64,000 bases of DNA from Chryseobacterium sp. W4I1 (GTDB lineage Bacteria; Bacteroidota; Bacteroidia; Flavobacteriales; Weeksellaceae). The notes under the pieces are model-generated. The model worked only from the letters and a program-made list of their open reading frames with translations, was not told where the DNA came from and did no database searches. Position 1 is the first letter of the stretch. Every line of letters begins with the position of its first letter. The stretch covers positions 1,054,001 to 1,118,000 of the forward strand of contig NZ_JAUSXQ010000001.1 of the NCBI RefSeq assembly GCF_030816115.1. Reading direction: 5' to 3'. The translations under genes were made by a program, and so were the position numbers. Shown here piece by piece: positions 29,072-39,505 of this stretch.

Positions 29072-29085
29072 CGCAATCGATTTCA
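29072..29085. promoter_or_regulatory. LacI-type operator upstream of rhaT
   Basis: CGCAATCGATTTCA matches the palindrome at 11 of 12 positions (29073-29084) and lies 37 bases before the rhaT ATG. This suggests rhamnose uptake is controlled together with pectin and uronate genes. Confidence 0.72.
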
Positions 29086-29121
29086 TAGTGTTAATTTTCA
29101 AATTCAACCATAAGATAAATT

Positions 29122-30210
29122 ATGAATGCATTATTAGGAGTTTTTTTTCACTTCTTAGGAGGTTTTTCTTCAGGGAGCTTTTACTTGCCCTATAAAAAAG
29201 TAAAAGGCTGGTCATGGGAAACGTATTGGTTAATAGGAGGTGTTTTTTCCTGGATCATTGTTCCGCCATTGGCTGCCTTTATGACCATTCCTGATTTTTG
29301 GGAAATCATTCAGAATGAAAGTTCCTCCATATTGGGGCTGACGTTTCTGTTCGGGGCCCTGTGGGGAATTGGTGGTTTTACTTATGGTTTGGGAGTCCGA
29401 TATTTAGGGGTAGCACTTGGAAGCAGCATTATTTTGGGGCTTTGTATGGTGTTTGGCTCGCTGGTTCCTTCTATTTATTATGAATTTTCTCCGCAAACAG
29501 GAAAAGACAATATCGGTTTATTGTTTTCCAGCAAATGGGGACAGTTTGTATTATTGGGACTTCTGATTTGTGTCATTGGAATCATCATCAGCGGGAAAGC
29601 GGGAATGATGAAGGAAAAAGAACTGCAAAAAACTTCAATAGATCCGCATGGTACGGAAGTAAAAACGGAATATAAATTCGGGTTGGGAATAATAGTTTCC
29701 ATCATTTCCGGCGTTTTAAGTGCATGTTTCAATTTCGGACTGGAAGCTGGGAAACCAATGGCTATCGTAGCCAATGAAGCCTGGAAACTAGCCAATCCGG
29801 GACAGGGAGAATTCCTTTTTCAAAACAATGTAACCTATGTGGTTGTCCTTTGGGGCGGGATGGCGGTCAATCTGATCGGCTGTCTGTATTTGGCTTTTAA
29901 AAATAAATCTTACACCGATTATACTAAGAGAAATGTACCTGTTGTGAAAAATCTCATTTTCTGTGCCCTTGCCGGAACCATGTGGTTTTTACAGTTTTTC
30001 TTTTACGGTATGGGCGAAAGTAAAATGGGAAATGGCGCCAGCTCGTGGATTTTACATATGGCATTTATAATTTTCATTGCTAATTTGTGGGGAATTATCA
30101 TCAAAGAATGGAAAGGAGTTTCCAAAAGAACTATTACTACCATTGCTGTTGGAATGATCGTCATGTTTATTTCCATTTTAATGGTTGGGTATGGAAATTC
30201 TTTAAGATAG
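29122..30210 (+). CDS. rhaT: L-rhamnose/proton symporter RhaT
   Basis: This inner-membrane carrier of 362 residues has about ten hydrophobic segments. The N-terminus GVFFHFLGGFSSGSFYLPYK and the following KVKGWSWETYW match the RhaT family. It brings rhamnose released by GH106 and other enzymes into the cytoplasm. It stands alone, with an operator just upstream and an intrinsic terminator just downstream. Confidence 0.94.
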   Translation: MNALLGVFFHFLGGFSSGSFYLPYKKVKGWSWETYWLIGGVFSWIIVPPLAAFMTIPDFWEIIQNESSSILGLTFLFGALWGIGGFTYGLGVRYLGVALGSSIILGLCMVFGSLVPSIYYEFSPQTGKDNIGLLFSSKWGQFVLLGLLICVIGIIISGKAGMMKEKELQKTSIDPHGTEVKTEYKFGLGIIVSIISGVLSACFNFGLEAGKPMAIVANEAWKLANPGQGEFLFQNNVTYVVVLWGGMAVNLIGCLYLAFKNKSYTDYTKRNVPVVKNLIFCALAGTMWFLQFFFYGMGESKMGNGASSWILHMAFIIFIANLWGIIIKEWKGVSKRTITTIAVGMIVMFISILMVGYGNSLR

Positions 30211-30281
30211 CCTTTCCGTGTTTCATTTACGATTTCACAGTATCATCTATATAGTTTCAGAGTTAAAAAATAACTCAATAA

Positions 30282-30308
30282 GGCACTGATTTTTCAGTGT
30301 CTTTTTAT
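30282..30308 (+). terminator. Intrinsic terminator after rhaT
   Basis: GGCACTGA, TTTT, TCAGTGTC form a short stem directly followed by TTTTTATT. It separates rhaT from the second susC-susD unit. The rest of this 334-base gap is AT-rich, with the candidate regulatory motif at 30486-30502. Confidence 0.82.
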
Positions 30309-30485
30309 TAAAAACAATTTAACTCTAAAAAAGAATATCTATTTGAAACAGGAGCTTTTAATTCACGGTTTAGTTAAATAATTTGATGAATGTTTGATGA
30401 TTTTCCGTTATTTTATTATTTATTTTAAAATATAATTTAAGTATTTGTAGTTAAATATGATAAATCATGAATATTGCCATACAGG

Positions 30486-30502
30486 ATATTGCAGGATGCC
30501 CG
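30486..30502. promoter_or_regulatory. Candidate GCAGGATG motif upstream of susC2
   Basis: ATATTGCAGGATGCCCG lies 43 bases before the susC2 start. Its core RCRGGATR recurs before the aldolase fusion gene (35868), the GH43-like gene (45865) and the second GH28 gene (53337). The core alone is short enough to arise by chance, so this site is weaker than the 45865/53337 pair. Confidence 0.4.
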
Positions 30503-30544
30503 AATTTTTGTAACGGTGTATTTTGGTAACATAAAAATTAACAT

Positions 30545-33500
30545 ATGTCTTTGATAGTTAAACATAAAAATATAAAGCGAATAGTGTTTCCGGCATTTAT
30601 GCTTTCAACAAGTTTTGTCTGGGGGCAAAAAGCGGTAAATGATAGTGTGAAAAATACAAAAGATATTGAAGAAGTAGTCGTTATCGGTTACGGAAAAGTT
30701 AAAAAATCCGATCTTACGGGGTCTGTTTCTTCAGTTTCTGCAAAAGAATTAGCAGCTACACCGGCAATGAATGCTTTGCAGGCATTACAGGGAAGAGCTG
30801 CAGGTCTGAATATTGTGACCGCAGGTGGTGCTCCGGGAGCTAACGCCAATGTTACGATCAGGGGAGGTTCTTCCATTACTCAAAGTTCCGATCCGCTTTA
30901 TATTGTAGACGGTTTCCAATTGGATAACGCTTTGAATGTGATTAATCCTAATGATATTGAAAGTATCGACGTACTGAAGGGAGCTTCTGCGATTGCTATT
31001 TACGGAGCCCGTGGTTCCAACGGTATTATTGTTATTAAAACCAAAAGTGGGAAAAAAGGAAGAACGGTTATCAACTACAATACGTTCATGTCATTTGATA
31101 TGCTTTCAAAAAAACTGGATATGCTCTCAAATCCGGAACAATATGTAAAGTATCAGTACGAATTGGGGATGCTTCAGTCCAAGCCATCAGCGTGGAGTAA
31201 TGTTTTTGACAGTAATTTAGGGACAGATTCACCAGGGTTTTATTCCGGAGCCTATCAGAGGATTGGCAATCGCTACGGATCTGCTTCTGCATTAGACTGG
31301 CAGGAGAAAATGTTGGGAGGAACGGGGTTAACTCAGAACCACAACGTAAATATTTCTGCTGGAAACGATAAAACACAGGCGTTTATTAGTTATAATTACA
31401 ATAAGCAGGAGGGCTTGCTTCAAAATTTTAGCGAAACAAGAAATTCATTACGTGCCAATATCACTTCGGAATTGTATAAAGGAGTAAGAGTAGATTTCAA
31501 CACCATGTTTACGAACAATTCTGTAAACGGGGGAGGAGCCTATTCCGGAATGAAAAAAATTCTTCTTCAGCCTATCACCGGAGGTACATTGTTTACTCAG
31601 GATCAGTTGTTCAACAATCAGACTTTTTCGGATTTTTCAGCGTTAGATTCGGGTTTTGATACAGAAAATCCATTTATAGAAACTCAGGCATCTACTTCCA
31701 ACAAACGTACAAGAACATTCGTAGCCAATGCAGGGATCGAATTTGATTTCCTGAAAAACTTTACATGGCGAACTGCCGGACAATATAGCTGGACAAACAG
31801 TAAATCAACATCATTTTCAGATCAGAATTCACGCGCCTTTCTTACAGACCCTATCAACACAGGAATCAACGGAAATATCGCCAATGCAGAAACATTCCGT
31901 TATCAGATCACCAATACTTTAAATTATAATAAAACTTTTGGTGAAAAACATAAAGTAAGTGCTTTAATCGGGAACGAAATCTGGTATGAAGAATCCGAAG
32001 GAAGCAGCATGAAACTTACAAAATTCCCGTATCCTAATTTCGGGTTGGATGATATTGCCAACGCAACGGTAGCTGATAAAAATACAGACCGATCAAGTAA
32101 CAGCTTACTTTCTTATTTTGCCCGTGTGAATTACAATTATGATAATCGTTACTTAATTACAGGGACAATACGTGCGGATGGTTCTTCAAAATTTGCAGAA
32201 GGTTCACGTTGGGGATATTTTCCATCTGTAGCAGGTGCGTGGCGTGTTTCTCAGGAAAATTTCTGGCAGGATCATAGTATCAATAAGATAGTTAATGATT
32301 TTAAATTAAGAATTGAATATGGGGTGACAGGTAACAATGGAGTCGCTAATAACTTATGGAGAACCAATGTTCTACTTACAGATTATCCAATAAACAATAC
32401 CCAGGGACATCCGGCCTATGTTACAAGTACAAACTGGGGAAATCGTGATCTCCAGTGGGAAGAGCTGAGAACAACCAATATCGGGGTAGATCTGGCTTTT
32501 CTCAATAGCAGAATTAAATTTAACCTCCGAATGGTATAATAATAACGTAAGCAAAATGCTTTTTGAAAGTATACTTCCCGTTTCCTCAGGCTATTCAAGA
32601 CAATATCAGAATATTGGTTCTATGAGAAACAGAGGAATGGAATTCACATTAAATACCATCAATTTAAAATCAGAAAATTTCAGATGGACAACAGACCTTA
32701 ATATTTCTTTCAATAAATCTAAAGTCCTTTCTCTTGAAAACGGACAGCTGAATAAAACGTTCAGTGTCGGAGGAAGCAGAACGGGAATGGTAACCTATTA
32801 TGCAACTGTGGGAGAAGAATTGGGTGATATGTATGGATATGTTTATCAGGGAGTTTACACGACTGATGATTTTACCCAAAATCCGGATGGATCATTAACC
32901 TTAAACCCGGGTGTTGTCAAGCCTGCCACCGGAACTCCTAAACCGGGAGACATGAAATTTGCTGCTGATAATGAGGCGGGTGATCAGTTTACAAGAAAAA
33001 TGCAGAAGATAGGAAACGGTACTCCGGATTTTATCGGGGGAATCAGCAATAACTTCTCCTACAAAGGCTTTGACCTGGCTGTGTTTATGAAATTCAGCGT
33101 TGGTAATGATATTTATAACGCAACCAAGCAAAGTTTAAGTCCATACGCCATGTTCCAGAATGCTCCTTCAGAATTCGGAAACAATTATTATCATTTAATT
33201 GATCCCAATACGGGACAGGCAACGACAAATTTGGTTAGGCTAAAAGAGCTGAATCCTGATGAAGGTTCAAGACTATGGAGCTTAAGCAATACAAATACTG
33301 CAAATATTGCCTATCCATCATCATATTATGTAGAAGACGGCTCTTATCTGAGAATTTCCCAGGTAACATTAGGATATTCTTTTCCTAGAGAATTTTTAAA
33401 TAAAGTGATGCTTACCAATGCCCGTATCTATTTTACCGTTAATAACCTGGCGACAATTACAGGGTACTCAGGGTATGATCCTGAAGTTTCAGCGGCAAGC

Positions 33501-33584
33501 GGGGTGACTGTTACACCTGGATATGACAGCTCTACGTATCCTCGTTCACGAAGCTATGTTCTTGGTCTTAACTTAACTTTCTAA
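30545..33584 (+). pseudogene. SusC/RagA-family TonB-dependent receptor, interrupted by a one-base frameshift
   Basis: The gene encodes a second oligosaccharide importer, but the reading frame breaks near 32527. The first part (30545-32539) has a signal peptide, TonB-box-like EEVVVIGYG, plug motifs (RAAGLNIV, PLYIVDGFQ, YGARGSNGIIVI) and half the barrel. The second part, in the next frame, resumes with EWYNNNVSKMLFESI and ends in the normal barrel terminus LGLNLTF. Removing one C from the CC at 32527-32528 restores about 1012 residues, the expected SusC length. An intact susD follows at once. Either the locus has lost this receptor or the base is a sequence error. Confidence 0.88.
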
Positions 33585-33597
33585 TACTATTTAAATC

Positions 33598-35676
33598 ATG
33601 AAAAATATACATAAAACTCCCGTATTGCTAAGAAAATTGGTCATTCTTCCCTCAATTTTCGTCGCCGTTTTAGCGATGAATTCATGCAGTGATGATTTTC
33701 TGGATCAGCCAGCTTACAATTCATTGGATACAGAATCTGTATTTAAGAATATAGATACTGCAGAGATGTTTGTTCTGGGTTGTTACAGAGGTATAGTTCC
33801 AACTGAAATGTATTATCAGCTGGGAGCGGGAGACACTGTAACCCACTCTTCAGAAGATGGTTCTACCAATAATTCCAAATATAATATTGCCAACTATCAG
33901 TATGATGCTTATACACCGAATACGGTAACGGGGATTTACGCTGCGATGTATGCCGTTATTGAAAGAACAAATATTGCCGTGAGCGGGTTAAGTAAAATGG
34001 AAGCCAGCACAAAACGTGATGCTTTACTGGCTGAGGTTAAGGCTATTCGTGCATTTTGTTATTATAATCTAATTAGGGTGTACGGAGATGTTCCTTCCGT
34101 TTTTAAACCTCTGGATGAGATGGATCCTAATGATCCGAATACATTATATCCAAAGCGTACTTCAAGAGATGAAATTTACGATCGCATTATTGCTGATCTT
34201 CAGGAATCTGTAGGAAATATTCCAAATTTTGGTCAAAGTGGCTATGCAACAACAGAGCGTTTAACAAAACAGGGAGTCAATGCCTTATTAGCGAGAATCG
34301 CACTCTATGCGGCAGGGTATTCCCTTCGTTGGGACCTGAATACAGGAAGCGGGGCAATGATGTCGCGTCGCAGTGATAACAGCAGAATTCAGCAGTTATA
34401 CCAGATTGCAGACAATGCCTGTGCTGCTATTATTAACGGAGGAACAAACTCTTTGGTACAGGCTCAGGGCGGCAAAAGTGGTTTCGAAGCGTTATGGTTC
34501 AATTTCTGCCAGAGAAAATTTTCAGTGACAAACTCAGAAATCCTTTGGCAGGTTGCTGAATACGGAGCAAATACAAATTCATCTTTTGGAGTATATGCCA
34601 ATGAAGGTTCCCGTGGAGGAGCATATGGATCGAGAAAGACATTACAATTCATTCTTCCAAGTTATTATTTATCTTTTAATCAGGGAGATACCCGTAGAGA
34701 CGTTTCTTGTACTTCTTACAGTGTCTATTTTTTAAATAATGGTAATGCAGGTGATACCTGGGTGAATGCCGGGACTACCTATTCCTGCATCCTGTCAGGT
34801 AAATTCAGGATGGGATGGTGTATTGCGCCTCAGGCGGCAGATGCACGAAATTTAAATATTCCTGTTTTAAGATATGCAGATGTTTTATTAATGTATGCAG
34901 AAACTCAAAACTACTTAAACGGAGGCCCTACTGCTGCGGGAACTTCTGCTTTTATGAAGGTAAGAAACCGTGCCGGAATCGGAAGTGTACCGGTTCCTTC
35001 CGGCCAGCAGGCATTTGAAGCTGCTATTGTTCAGGAGCGTAAATGGGAATTTGCGGGAGAGTTTAACCTTCGTACAGATCTGATCAGAATGAATCGTTTG
35101 GCAAGTGAAATTGAGGCAACAAAACAGGCGATGAAAAACTTGTCAAACAGAACAGGAGCCTATGCAAATACACCTGTTTACCGACTGTATAAACTCGAAA
35201 AAAATGCCCAGATCTATGGTGATCCGTTTTTGGCATTAAAATATATTGATATAACGAGCCCTGCAGAAATTGCAGTCATTACTAATGTTCCGACGAGTTC
35301 TGGAGATTTCGACAATTATCAGATTGCATTAAAAGCTATTGCAGTAGCACACGGACAAACCACAACAACGGATGACAAATGGTATCCTGCGAATATGTTC
35401 CAGGCTTACAACAGTACATTTAACAGCAATGCGAAAAAGACAGCTGGATTTGTAGGAGGTGCTGCAGGCCAGCTTCAGATCGGCAGTATCATCTATACCA
35501 AGCCAACAGGTTCAGCAGAAAACGGAGGAACGTATCCGAATTGGATAGAAGGCGGGGGAGATGGTCTTTTCTATGGATTTGTTCCAAATAAAACAGAATT
35601 ACTTCCATTTGCCGCGCAGTCAGCAGGTCATCCTTTAGTAGATAATCCAAATTTAAGTCAGCTTCCAGGATACTAA
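33598..35676 (+). CDS. SusD/RagB-family outer-membrane glycan-binding lipoprotein
   Basis: Partner of the frameshifted SusC, 14 bases downstream of it. The 692 residues begin with a lipoprotein signal (Cys30 in AMNSCSDDFLDQ) and continue with the helical SusD fold, including AIRAFCYYNLIRVYGDVPSV and FRMGWCIAPQ near the centre. It is longer than the first SusD (604). An intact reading frame downstream of a broken susC argues that the break is recent or artefactual. The ligand is probably an RG-I-derived oligosaccharide, given the flanking rhamnose genes. Confidence 0.92.
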   Translation: MKNIHKTPVLLRKLVILPSIFVAVLAMNSCSDDFLDQPAYNSLDTESVFKNIDTAEMFVLGCYRGIVPTEMYYQLGAGDTVTHSSEDGSTNNSKYNIANYQYDAYTPNTVTGIYAAMYAVIERTNIAVSGLSKMEASTKRDALLAEVKAIRAFCYYNLIRVYGDVPSVFKPLDEMDPNDPNTLYPKRTSRDEIYDRIIADLQESVGNIPNFGQSGYATTERLTKQGVNALLARIALYAAGYSLRWDLNTGSGAMMSRRSDNSRIQQLYQIADNACAAIINGGTNSLVQAQGGKSGFEALWFNFCQRKFSVTNSEILWQVAEYGANTNSSFGVYANEGSRGGAYGSRKTLQFILPSYYLSFNQGDTRRDVSCTSYSVYFLNNGNAGDTWVNAGTTYSCILSGKFRMGWCIAPQAADARNLNIPVLRYADVLLMYAETQNYLNGGPTAAGTSAFMKVRNRAGIGSVPVPSGQQAFEAAIVQERKWEFAGEFNLRTDLIRMNRLASEIEATKQAMKNLSNRTGAYANTPVYRLYKLEKNAQIYGDPFLALKYIDITSPAEIAVITNVPTSSGDFDNYQIALKAIAVAHGQTTTTDDKWYPANMFQAYNSTFNSNAKKTAGFVGGAAGQLQIGSIIYTKPTGSAENGGTYPNWIEGGGDGLFYGFVPNKTELLPFAAQSAGHPLVDNPNLSQLPGY

Positions 35677-35694
35677 TCAATACATATTAAAATT

Positions 35695-35756
35695 GTAACC
35701 ATTAAGAATAATTAAATCTTAATCTATTAGCTTTCTTAATGGTTACATAATTTTTT
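35695..35756 (+). terminator. Long-stem terminator after susD2
   Basis: GTAACCATTAAGAA (35695-35708) and its exact complement TTCTTAATGGTTAC (35733-35746) are followed by ATAATTTTTTT. The stem words are shared with the dispersed inverted repeat at 9796-9913. Confidence 0.8.
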
Positions 35757-35867
35757 TAAATCACATCATCTAAAATATTAATTAAATAACCTCAGTTAGA
35801 TTGATCCCGGATAAATTAAACTGTAAAAACTCAACGTTAATTTATCTTTAAATACAGTATTTACCAG

Positions 35868-35899
35868 TATAGTACGGGATGCTGTAAAAGATATTACAG
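35868..35899. promoter_or_regulatory. Candidate regulatory site upstream of the rhamnulose-P aldolase gene
   Basis: TATAGTACGGGATGCTGTA carries the RCRGGATR core. It overlaps an inverted repeat CTGTAA-N6-TTACAG (35882-35899), about 40-70 bases before the gene start. The TGTAA/TTACA half-sites resemble the palindromes upstream of gntR (44547, 44629), so this may be a GntR-type site. The assignment is tentative. Confidence 0.42.
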
Positions 35900-35938
35900 T
35901 CTAATTTTGGATAGAAATTCAGAAATATAAGTAAACCA

Positions 35939-38041
35939 ATGGAAAAAGTTAAAACATTCAAATACGTAGACTATTTATGGGACGAAAACAAAGCGGCATC
36001 TTTAGGAAATGACCAGGTGGCTTTATTTCTATACCGCTCAAATATATTAGGGGCAGATTTAAGAATAACCAATTATGGAGGAGGTAACACAAGTTGCAAA
36101 ACCATCGAAAAAGATCCGCTAACCAACGAAGAAGTTGAGGTAATGTGGGTAAAAGGTTCAGGTGGTGACATCGGAACTCTGACCAGAAAAGGAATTGCCG
36201 GATTATACACACAAAGACTAAGAAACCTGAAAAATGTGTACCAAGGCTTAGCAGATGAAGACAGAATGGTAGGCTTATTCAATCACTGTATTTTTGATCT
36301 GGACAGCAAAGCGCCTTCTATTGATACGCCTCTACATGGTTTACTTCCATTTAAACATATCGATCACCTTCATCCCGATGCCTTAATTGCAGTAGCTGCT
36401 GCAAAAGACAGCGAAAAAATTACCAAAGAAATCTGGGGCGACACCATGGGGTGGGTTCCATGGCAGCGTCCTGGTTTTGATTTGGGATTACAATTGGAAA
36501 AGTGTTTAAACGATAATCCTGGGATCAGAGGAATTGTTTTAGGAAGCCACGGACTATTCACCTGGGGAGATACTTCTTACGAATGTTACATCAACAGTCT
36601 GGAAGTTATCGAAACAGCCTCTGAATATATTGCTAAAAAAATCGAAGAAAACGGACAGGTTTTCGGAGGTCAAAAAGTAGAATCTCTTCCTGCTGAAGAA
36701 CGTAAGAACAAAGCAGCACAATTGATGCCTTTGTTGAGAGGTTTAGCATCTTCTGAAAGCAGAATGGTTGGTCATTTTACCGATAGCGATGTTGTGTTGG
36801 AATACATCAACAGTAATGATCTTGAGCGTTTAGCGCCACTAGGAACTTCTTGTCCTGATCACTTTTTGCGTACGAAAATTCAGCCATTAGTGTTGACTTT
36901 AGATAAAAATGAAGATTTAAGTGATTCTAAAGCTATTTTAGAGAAATTAACTCCTCTTTTCGAACAGTACAGACAGGAATACAAAGAATATTACGAAACT
37001 TGTAAACATCCGAACAGCCCAGCAATGCGTGATCCGAATCCGGTAATCATTATTTATCCGGGAGTGGGAATGTTCAGTTTCTCAAAAGATAAGCAGACGA
37101 CTCGTGTTGCCAGCGAATTTTACGTCAATGCAATCAACGTAATGCGTGGAGCAGAAGCCATTTCTGAATACACATCTTTACCAAGACAAGAAGCATTTGA
37201 TATCGAATATTGGCTGCTTGAAGAAGCAAAGCTGCAGAGAATGCCGAAAGAAAAACCACTTTCAAGGAAAATTGCGATCGTAACCGGAGCAGGAGGTGGA
37301 ATCGGGCAGGCAATTGCTGACAAAATGGTTCAGGAAGGAGCAGTCGTTGTTTTCACAGACTTAAATCAGGAAGCAGTAGAATCTGTTACTGCAAAATACA
37401 ATAAAGATCAGGCTGTAGCAGTTACTTGTGATGTGACAAGCGAAGAAGCGATTGCAAATGCCTTTAAAGAAGCTGTTCTTGCATTTGGTGGAGTAGATAT
37501 TCTGGTTCATTCTGCGGGTTTGGCGATTTCTAAATCATTGGAAGATACCACAACTAAAGACTGGGAATTACTTGAAAATGTTTTGGTAAAAGGTCAGTTC
37601 TTGATGGCGAAAAATGGAGTAGAAATCATGAAAAAGCAAAATTTAGGGGGTGACATCGTTAATATTGCCAGTAAAAACGGATTGGTTGCCGGACCAAACA
37701 ATGTGGCATACGGAACTGCAAAAGCAGCTCAACAGCACATGACAAGATTATTGGCAGCAGAATTGGCAGCAGATAAAATCCGTGTGAATGTTGTAAATCC
37801 TGACGGAGTGATCGTTGGAAGCAAAATCTGGGAAGGCGCCTGGGCAGAAGGCCGCGCAAAAGCAAACGGAATTTCTGTTGAAGAACTCCCTGCATTTTAC
37901 GCAAAAAGAAACTTGCTAAATGAAATTATTCTTCCTGAAGATATCGCCAACGGAGTTTTTGCCTGTGTCGCAATCCTAGATAAAACAACTGGAAATATCA
38001 TCAATGTAGATGGAGGAATGGCCAACGCATTTCCAAGATAA
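35939..38041 (+). CDS. rhaEW: Bifunctional rhamnulose-1-phosphate aldolase / L-lactaldehyde dehydrogenase
   Basis: This two-domain cytoplasmic enzyme of 700 residues has an N-terminal class II aldolase domain (about 1-400), containing NYGGGNTSCK, HIDHLHPDAL and GSHGLFTWG. Its C-terminal SDR domain (about 425-700) starts with IVTGAGGGIGQAIA and has YGTAKAAQQH and NVDGGMANAFPR. The fusion splits rhamnulose 1-phosphate to DHAP and L-lactaldehyde and oxidises the latter, as described for the RhaEW type. It lies upstream of the rhamnose isomerase. The symbol follows the literature name for this fusion and is less certain than the function. Confidence 0.92.
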   Translation: MEKVKTFKYVDYLWDENKAASLGNDQVALFLYRSNILGADLRITNYGGGNTSCKTIEKDPLTNEEVEVMWVKGSGGDIGTLTRKGIAGLYTQRLRNLKNVYQGLADEDRMVGLFNHCIFDLDSKAPSIDTPLHGLLPFKHIDHLHPDALIAVAAAKDSEKITKEIWGDTMGWVPWQRPGFDLGLQLEKCLNDNPGIRGIVLGSHGLFTWGDTSYECYINSLEVIETASEYIAKKIEENGQVFGGQKVESLPAEERKNKAAQLMPLLRGLASSESRMVGHFTDSDVVLEYINSNDLERLAPLGTSCPDHFLRTKIQPLVLTLDKNEDLSDSKAILEKLTPLFEQYRQEYKEYYETCKHPNSPAMRDPNPVIIIYPGVGMFSFSKDKQTTRVASEFYVNAINVMRGAEAISEYTSLPRQEAFDIEYWLLEEAKLQRMPKEKPLSRKIAIVTGAGGGIGQAIADKMVQEGAVVVFTDLNQEAVESVTAKYNKDQAVAVTCDVTSEEAIANAFKEAVLAFGGVDILVHSAGLAISKSLEDTTTKDWELLENVLVKGQFLMAKNGVEIMKKQNLGGDIVNIASKNGLVAGPNNVAYGTAKAAQQHMTRLLAAELAADKIRVNVVNPDGVIVGSKIWEGAWAEGRAKANGISVEELPAFYAKRNLLNEIILPEDIANGVFACVAILDKTTGNIINVDGGMANAFPR

Positions 38042-38053
38042 TATAAAAATTTA

Positions 38054-38201
38054 ACCACAAAAATCACAAAAGTTTATAGTAATTGAAAGGAATTTTAGAA
38101 AAGACCAAAAAGTTTAGGTAATATTTTATTTTTCTAGTTCTTTTTATAACTTTTGTACGTAGTATTTAAAAATTAGATAAAAGCTTTTGTGACTTTGTGG
38201 T
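38054..38201. repeat. Imperfect inverted repeat between the aldolase and isomerase genes
   Basis: ACCACAAAAATCACAAAAG (38054-38072) and CTTTTGTGACTTTGTGGT (38184-38201) are complementary except for one missing base. They resemble a dispersed flavobacterial intergenic family. The 183-base gap holds no gene. Confidence 0.6.
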
Positions 38202-38224
38202 AAAATAAATTTAAAAATCAAACC

Positions 38225-39505
38225 ATGATTATAGGAAAAGATATCATTGAACAATACAATAAAACAGAAATTGAAAACTTTACGACAGATTTCGATTTTC
38301 TACAAAATAAATTAACAAAATCAGGAGCCAGTGTTGCTGAAATTGTCAACAAAATTGCTGATTTCCAGGTAGCCATTCCGAGTTGGGCTTTAGGAGCGGG
38401 AGGAACCCGTTTTGGAAGATTTTCTTACGGTGGCGAACCTTCTTCTTTGGAACAAAAATTAGAAGATGTAGGCTTAATCCATGCACTAACACATTCTGCG
38501 GGAGCTGTTTCTTTGCACATACCTTGGGATATTCCGGGTGATGTGAAAGCCATTAAAGAAAAAGCTGCTTCTCACGGACTTGTTTTTGATGCCATGAATT
38601 CCAACACATTCCAGGATCAGGCCGGAGCAAAACATTCGTACAAATTCGGTTCTTTGAACGCTGTGAATGAAGATTCAAGAGCTTATGCCGTAGAACACAA
38701 CAAAGAAGTAATCAGAATCGGAAAAGAATTAGGCTCAAAAAGCTTAACCGTCTGGTTGGCAGACGGAGCAAGTTTTCCGGGACAATTGAATTTCCAGACC
38801 GCGTTGTCAAATACTGAAAAAAGCTTACAAGAAATCTACGCAGGAATGCCGGAAGACTGGAAGCTTTTCATTGAATATAAACCTTACGAACCCAATTTCT
38901 ATTCAACAACCATTCAGGATTGGGGAACATCGTTTATGTTGGCCAATGCATGTGGCGAAAGAGCATACACGTTGGTAGATTTAGGGCATCATTTACCAAA
39001 TACCAATATTGAGCAAATCGTTGCAACTTTAATGTACAAAGGAAAATTGGGTGGTTTCCACTTCAACGACAGCAAATATGGAGATGATGATTTAACGGTG
39101 GGCTCTATCAAGCCTTATGCTTTGTTTTTGATTTTCAATGAATTGGTATACGGAATGGAAAATAATCCAAACAACCCTTATCCAGCCTGGATGATCGATG
39201 CAAGTCATAACATCAAAGATCCGCTGGAAGATTTGTTACAGTCTCTGGAAGCTATTTTAATTGCTTATGCTCAGGCACTTTTGGTTGACCAGAAAGCATT
39301 AAAAACGGCGCAATTAAACAATGATGTCGTTGCAGCGCAGGATATTTTGCAGAATGCGTATAGAACAGATGTTCGTCCGTTATTAAGAGCTGCAAGATTG
39401 CAGACTGGTGCGGCTTTAGATCCAATTGCGGCTTACAGAAGCCTAAAGGTAAGAGAAAATTTAATTACCGAAAGAGGATTAGAAACCAAAGCAACAGGAT
39501 TATAA
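38225..39505 (+). CDS. rhaI: L-rhamnose isomerase (RhaI type)
   Basis: This is a TIM-barrel, metal-dependent isomerase of 426 residues converting L-rhamnose to L-rhamnulose. It is of the RhaI kind rather than E. coli RhaA. Recognisable segments are PSWALGAGGTRFGRF near the N-terminus, SLHIPWDIPGD, LFIEYKPYEPNFY, TLVDLGHHLPNTNIEQ and GGFHFNDSKYGDDDL, which provide the Glu, Asp and His metal ligands. It sits between the aldolase fusion and the kinase gene. Its substrate is supported by the whole rhamnose context. Confidence 0.92.
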   Translation: MIIGKDIIEQYNKTEIENFTTDFDFLQNKLTKSGASVAEIVNKIADFQVAIPSWALGAGGTRFGRFSYGGEPSSLEQKLEDVGLIHALTHSAGAVSLHIPWDIPGDVKAIKEKAASHGLVFDAMNSNTFQDQAGAKHSYKFGSLNAVNEDSRAYAVEHNKEVIRIGKELGSKSLTVWLADGASFPGQLNFQTALSNTEKSLQEIYAGMPEDWKLFIEYKPYEPNFYSTTIQDWGTSFMLANACGERAYTLVDLGHHLPNTNIEQIVATLMYKGKLGGFHFNDSKYGDDDLTVGSIKPYALFLIFNELVYGMENNPNNPYPAWMIDASHNIKDPLEDLLQSLEAILIAYAQALLVDQKALKTAQLNNDVVAAQDILQNAYRTDVRPLLRAARLQTGAALDPIAAYRSLKVRENLITERGLETKATGL

